Shown one piece after another: positions 60,712-64,000 of a stretch of 64,000 bases of DNA. Each line of letters begins with the position of its first letter. The first letter of the stretch is position 1. Source of the stretch: Panagrolaimus kolymaensis (Eukaryota; Nematoda; Chromadorea; Rhabditida; Panagrolaimidae); contig JAJQJQ010000070.1 in NCBI GenBank assembly GCA_028622995.1, positions 310,001-374,000 of the forward strand, read 5' to 3'. Under the pieces are notes generated by a model. The model saw only the letters and a program-made list of their open reading frames with translations. It searched no databases and was not told where the DNA came from. The translations under genes and the position numbers were made by a program.

Positions 60712-60965
60712 AATGCGTCTTTTACCTGAGCAAGTTCAAATTTTTCTTGAAGCAGCTCGTGAAGATAAACCATAAGCAACTTAAATTATTGAAATTTAAG
60801 TTCCCCAATTGGATGTTATAAATAGATTTGCTGAAGTACTTGCATATTTATCAGTACAAGAAGCTCATTATACTCCTCCTAAAGATGAAATTTTTCTTGA
60901 TGAACTCGCAGAAGCTCTTACACCAAAGGCATATTCAATGTTTTGTATTTTCATTGTCATTTAAT
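60712..60965 (+). pseudogene. Gene fragment shared with copy 1, near the right arm of copy 2
   Basis: Starts MRLLPEQVQIFLEAARED, then three TAA codons within 12 codons, then VPQLDVINRFAEVLAYLSVQ, EAHYTPPKDEIFLDELAEAL and TPKAYSMF. Related to 29030-29215 in copy 1, where it lies at the opposite end. The three stops could be CAA-to-TAA changes. Origin unknown: captured host gene or a second element gene. Confidence 0.5.
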
Positions 60966-60985
60966 TATAATCATGTCTTTTAACT

Positions 60986-61166
60986 TTTTTTAGTATTTGT
61001 TACTTTAAATATGTGACATTTGTAATAAAAATATAAATAAAATTTGAATAAAAATTAGTTGAAAAGCTAAAAAAAGAAAATATCGCGAACTTGCACAATT
61101 TTTTTATGGTCTCGAAGCGAAAATAAACATCGCGACTTCGCGACGTCGCGAACTTTCACAAAAGCC
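60986..61166 (-). repeat. Right terminal inverted repeat of MULE-like copy 2
   Basis: Inverse of 55796-55976 with no mismatch noticed. Ends directly at the second TTGCTTTCT target copy, about 145 bp before the CDC6 start codon. Confidence 0.88.
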
Positions 61167-61171
61167 TTGCT

Positions 61172-61186
61172 TTCTCCCGCTCCCGC
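61172..61186 (+). promoter_or_regulatory. E2F-like site in the CDC6 promoter
   Basis: TTCTCCCGCTCCCGCG contains two TCCCGC cores, similar to E2F sites (TTTSSCGC) that drive CDC6 in other animals. It starts inside the target duplication of MULE-like copy 2 and is ~130 bp before the start codon. Motif-based inference. Confidence 0.4.
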
Positions 61187-61311
61187 GTATCCTAACACGA
61201 TTATAGAAAAAAAAGGGGACTCTTTTTCCTTCAAAAAAATTATATTTTACTACCGTCGTTCTTCTTTTCATTAACAAACCATATTTATTTATTTTTATAA
61301 ATTAATTAAAT

Positions 61312-62613
61312 ATGTTAATTGGACGTGAAAAAGAATTCTCAAAGTTAAAAGAAAATATTGAAAAGAGTTGGAAAACTAATATTCCTCTTTCAATTTATAT
61401 TAGTGGAGCTCCAGGTACGGGTAAAACCGCAACGACAAAAGCTGTAATACAATCTTTCAACAAAGATAAAAAAGTAAGTTTAGGATTTTTTTTATTGCTT
61501 GAATGTTTTGTTAATTTTTAGGTTCAATGTATTCATATCAACTGCGTTAGTGTTAACAGAAAAGCTGACGTGGAAAAAAGCATTTTGACTGAGCTGGGAA
61601 TTCCTCTTACCAAAGGATCAACTCCATCTGACATACTTAGAAGAGTTTTTAAAGAAACTAAAAAGAAAATGTAAGTTTTTAAATTACCTTTAACATGGCT
61701 GATATTATCTTTCAGAATCATTGTTCTTGATGAAATTGACCATTTGAATTCACGTCGTCATGTTTTGCTTTATTCTGCTTTTGGATGGCCAAATGAATCA
61801 GAAGGCCGAGTAATTGTTATTGGAATCGCAAACTCATTGGATCTCACTGAAAGACTTTTACCCAAACTTAAAGTTGATGGGCTTCAACCTGAAGTTTTTT
61901 CTTTTCAACCTTATGAAAGAGAACAAATTGCAAATATTCTAACAAAACATCTTTCTACAGTAAGTTCAAATATATATATAAAAACTTATTAATCGTTTTT
62001 TTTCTTACAGCAAACGGTTGGAAATGAAGCGGCTATTGATTTATGTGCTCGTAAAGTTGCGGCCCAAACGGGTGATATTCGTCTTGCTTTATCTACCATT
62101 GATAAAGCTTTTTTAGAAAAGTATGTATTAATGCCTTTTTAACTTTTTTTCCTCTAAATACCTTTTTTTAGCGAAGACGAAGAGGATAATGAAAATCAAA
62201 GTTTTGTTGCTCCGCCTGCTGGTGTTTCCACTCCAAAAAAGAATAATCTTCGAGCTGTTTTGCAAGTTTTTAAAGGCGTTCAAGAATCTCCACTTCAGCG
62301 ATCAACTTTACCTGAACATTCACGTATTTTCCTGGCTACTCTTATCAAACTTGTGGGCAATACAAAAACGAAAAGTACAACAAGAATTAAGCTTATTTCT
62401 TCTTACGAAAAAGTCTGTCGAAATCTTAAAATTACTGCTGTAAACGGAGATGAAAGAATTCAAGCTATTGAAAATCTCGAAACTATGTCTTTAATTAGCT
62501 GCAATGGTACTAATCAAAAATCAAAAATTACATTTATTGATGATGTGGGTGTTGCTAGAGGAAAAATTGCTGATGCCAATCTTGTTGCCAATGTTGATGG
62601 AATGGATCTTTAA
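61312..62613 (+). CDS. cdc-6: CDC6, DNA replication licensing AAA+ ATPase
   Basis: Exons 61312-61472, ~61522-61671, ~61716-61961, ~62012-62119 and ~62172-62613 give about 365 aa. The frame begins at the AAA+ domain: LIGREKEFSKLKENI; Walker A SGAPGTGKTATT; VQCIHINCVSV; Walker B MIIVLDEIDHL; sensor 1 VIVIGIANSLDLTERLLPKL; a box ending FSFQPYEREQIANIL; and sensor 2 region TGDIRLALSTIDKAF. The C-terminal winged helix follows (LPEHSRIFLATLIKL ... ENLETMSLISC). CDC6 loads MCM helicase on ORC-bound origins. The usual N-terminal regulatory region (CDK sites, cyclin motif; ~100-200 aa in other animals) is absent, or its exons lie upstream of the element at 55796-61166. The next gene, NIP7, follows at operon spacing. 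Confidence 0.92.
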
Positions 62614-62691
62614 TTTTTAAAGCTTTTCAGTCTTTCACTTTTTTATGTTATCATTTCTCTTACGTGTATGTATAATGATAAATTTGCTTCA

Positions 62692-62791
62692 AATAAATTG
62701 TGTTTATGGTTTGGGAAAAGGTTTTTACCCCTTCCATTACTTCTTTTTTTAAATTTATAATTATTAATTATGCATTGAATGTAATTTTAGC
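62692..62791 (+). promoter_or_regulatory. Intercistronic region: AATAAA plus trans-splice acceptor (CDC6-NIP7 operon)
   Basis: AATAAA at 62692-62697 is followed, 94 nt later, by ATTTTAG ending at 62791, which lies two bases before the NIP7 start. Poly(A) signal, then ~100 nt, then a trans-splice acceptor is the standard spacing of nematode operons with SL2-type leaders. Inference from spacing and motifs. Confidence 0.6.
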
Positions 62792-62793
62792 TA

Positions 62794-63431
62794 TGCGACC
62801 GCTTACTGATGAAGAAACTGAAAAGCTTTTCAGAAAACTCTCAAATTACATTGGTGATAACATTCGACTTTTAATTGACCGAGAAGATGGTAATTATTGC
62901 TTCCGATATCATCGAGATCGTGTTTACTACTGTAATGAAGAATTAATGAAACAAGCAGCTTGCATTAGCCGAAAAGAACTTTTCAGTTTTGGAACATGTA
63001 TTGGAAAATTTACTAAAAGTCTAAAGTTTTTCTTGCTTATTACCGCGTTGGATTATCTTGCACCTTATGCTAAAGTAAGGGTTGAAATTTTTTAACTTTT
63101 TAATCCTCTTTTTTTTAGTGGAGAGTTTGGATCAAGCCAACCGCTGAACAACAATTTCTTTATGGTAACAATATCCTTAAAAATGGTGTTGGTCGAATGA
63201 CGGAAGGAACCGAAAGTAAACAAGGTTGGTATTTTATAAATAATTCCATTTTCGCTCATCAAGTTTTAATTTTTAGGTGTTATTGTTTACAACATGAATG
63301 ACATGCCACTTGGATTTGGAATTATTGCAAAGAGTACCGTTGAAGTTCGACATGCTGATCCCACTACTATCGTTGTTTTACATCAAGGAGATCTTGGAGA
63401 ATATCTTCGGAATGAAGACCATTTAACATAA
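62794..63431 (+). CDS. nip-7: NIP7, 60S ribosome biogenesis factor
   Basis: Exons 62794-63074, 63119-63223 and 63278-63431 encode about 180 aa, the standard NIP7 length. The start [21 protein letters not shown] is the family N-terminus. [33 protein letters not shown] and [19 protein letters not shown] follow, then the PUA domain: [40 protein letters not shown] and [22 protein letters not shown]7 works in the nucleolus in 27S pre-rRNA processing and 60S assembly. The ATG at 62794 is preferred because it starts the conserved N-terminus right after a trans-splice acceptor; the longer upstream frame from 62700 is non-conserved. Confidence 0.96.
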
Positions 63432-63538
63432 ATTCATTGTTTTGTTACGTTATGTTGTTGATTTTGTTTTTAAAAGATTTGATAAAAATTTATTATTACT
63501 ACATATTTCCTATTCTAACCGTACAAATTAAAATCGAA

Positions 63539-64000
63539 TCATGTTTTCATTTCTCGTAAAATATTACACGAAAATTCATAAAATAAAAATGAGCATCCGC
63601 TATTGAGGCCTGCTTTGATGAGAGAAGGATAAAGACCTTTGAATAATCCAAAAAAGCTTTCTTTTCTTAATATTCCTAATATAGCTCGAATCATTCCTTT
63701 GTGTCTTGTCGTTGAACCAAATCCTCTTCTTAGAAACGCATTTATTTGCATTCGATGGCGTACCAAATCTAGAGGGTAGAGGATCATTTTAGAAATTGTT
63801 CCACCTGCTCCACCAGCAATAAACGCTCCCATTGATTCTAAAAATATACGGAAATCAAAATCATTTTTATTAAGAAAGAATATTACCATATTCAGGAAGA
63901 TAATCATTCCAAATTTTTGAAATGTAATTGTAAATAAGAAATTGTAAACCTAAAAATATCAGCTAAATTATAATTTCTAAAAAAATAAAATCATCTTCAC
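63539..64000 (-). CDS. Mitochondrial carrier, SLC25A19 (thiamine pyrophosphate carrier)-like, C-terminal part
   Basis: The gene continues beyond the window. Visible exons: ~63947-63887 (LQFLIYNYISKIWNDYLPEY) and ~63840-63539. The last exon carries the third carrier repeat: GGAGGTISKMILYPLDLVRHRMQI, with the signature P-x-D-x-[VL]-[RK]-x-R; GMIRAILGILRKESFFGLFKG, with the R-K-E-x2-x-G-x-[FY]-[KR]-G motif; and LYPSLIKAGLNSGCSFLFYEF. LYPSLIKA plus FLFYEFSCN fits SLC25A19 (inner-membrane TPP uptake) better than other carriers. Ends REMKT. Convergent with NIP7 (107 bp between stops). Confidence 0.82.

Larger units (their letters stand above)
55796..61166. mobile_element. MULE-like element, copy 2 (5.4 kb) with decayed Ulp1/Helitron-Rep coding content
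   Basis: Terminal inverted repeats of ~181 bp (55796-55976 and 60986-61166), matching over their length by eye, are flanked by the perfect 9-bp repeat TTGCTTTCT (55787-55795 and 61167-61175). The tip GGCTTTTGTGAAAGT is closely related to that of copy 1, but the rest of the arm differs. The minus-strand interior runs from a Ulp1-like piece (59884-59567) via a basic linker (58947-58648) to Helitron Rep N-terminal sequence (58060-56890) and a Pro/Ser-rich tail region (~56600-56170). The plus strand near the right arm holds gene fragments (60233-60930). Stops and shifts throughout. No DDE transposase, HUH or helicase motif recognised. Confidence 0.85.

Overview
The window looks like a nematode nuclear genome fragment. 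It is AT-rich, with long A and T runs, short introns ending in TTTTCAG or TTTTTAG, and acceptor-like sites just before start codons, which suggests spliced-leader trans-splicing. Nematode-restricted families are present: a MOLO1-type membrane protein, a DB-module protein and Gly/Pro-rich groundhog-like secreted proteins. I would guess a clade IV (Tylenchina/Panagrolaimus-like) species, but the sequence alone cannot fix the genus. No bacterial genes, CRISPR arrays, rRNA or convincing tRNAs were seen.

Layout. 1-1823: 3' part of a Sec14/spectrin-repeat protein (+). 1968-2129: mitochondrial ATP synthase epsilon (-). 2540-3733: unrecognised protein (+). 3919-5379: phospholipase B-like GDSL lipase (+). 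5613-8091: MOLO1-type membrane protein (-). 8505-9278: SDF2-like MIR protein (-). 9687-10972: eIF3h (+). About 3 kb of AT-rich DNA then precedes a peptide-type GPCR (14021-16161). A small two-TM protein (16495-16929), an SLC6 transporter (17780-20347), two short Gly/Pro-rich secreted proteins and a single-pass membrane protein (22425-23344) follow. An eIF4E-like gene lies at 26081-27746. A block of mobile DNA spans 28102-35905. Then come a DB-module gene with a Gly-rich neighbour (36820-38796), an orphan gene (42718-44434), a type I membrane glycoprotein (44650-46277), the Golgi Ca/Mn pump SPCA (46861-50325), an AMPK-beta-like CBM protein (52195-52791) and a CTDSPL2/SCP4-like phosphatase (53373-~55010). 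After a second mobile block (55796-61166) come CDC6 and NIP7, probably one operon, and the C-terminal part of an SLC25A19-like carrier.

The most interesting content is mobile. Two elements, 28201-34978 and 55796-61166, have near-perfect long terminal inverted repeats (about 198 and 181 bp), exact 9-bp target duplications and related tips (GGCTTTT...GAAAGT). This is the architecture of Mutator-like elements (MULEs). Their related interiors, however, encode decayed minus-strand proteins that resemble a Ulp1-like cysteine protease and the N-terminal region of a Helitron Rep protein. The Rep part stops just where the catalytic HUH segment should begin. Both elements also carry what look like captured gene fragments. 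The first sits inside the arm of another inverted-repeat element. The second sits about 145 bp upstream of CDC6, next to an E2F-like motif.

Three small non-autonomous elements also have resolvable ends. A hAT-type MITE with an 8-bp duplication lies in an intron (23126-23291). A second hAT-type MITE splits the coding exon of the eIF4E-like gene (26290-26523). A TTAA-flanked foldback element sits next to a splice donor of that same gene (26625-26878). All assignments come from reading translations and motifs by eye; exon borders are proposals.
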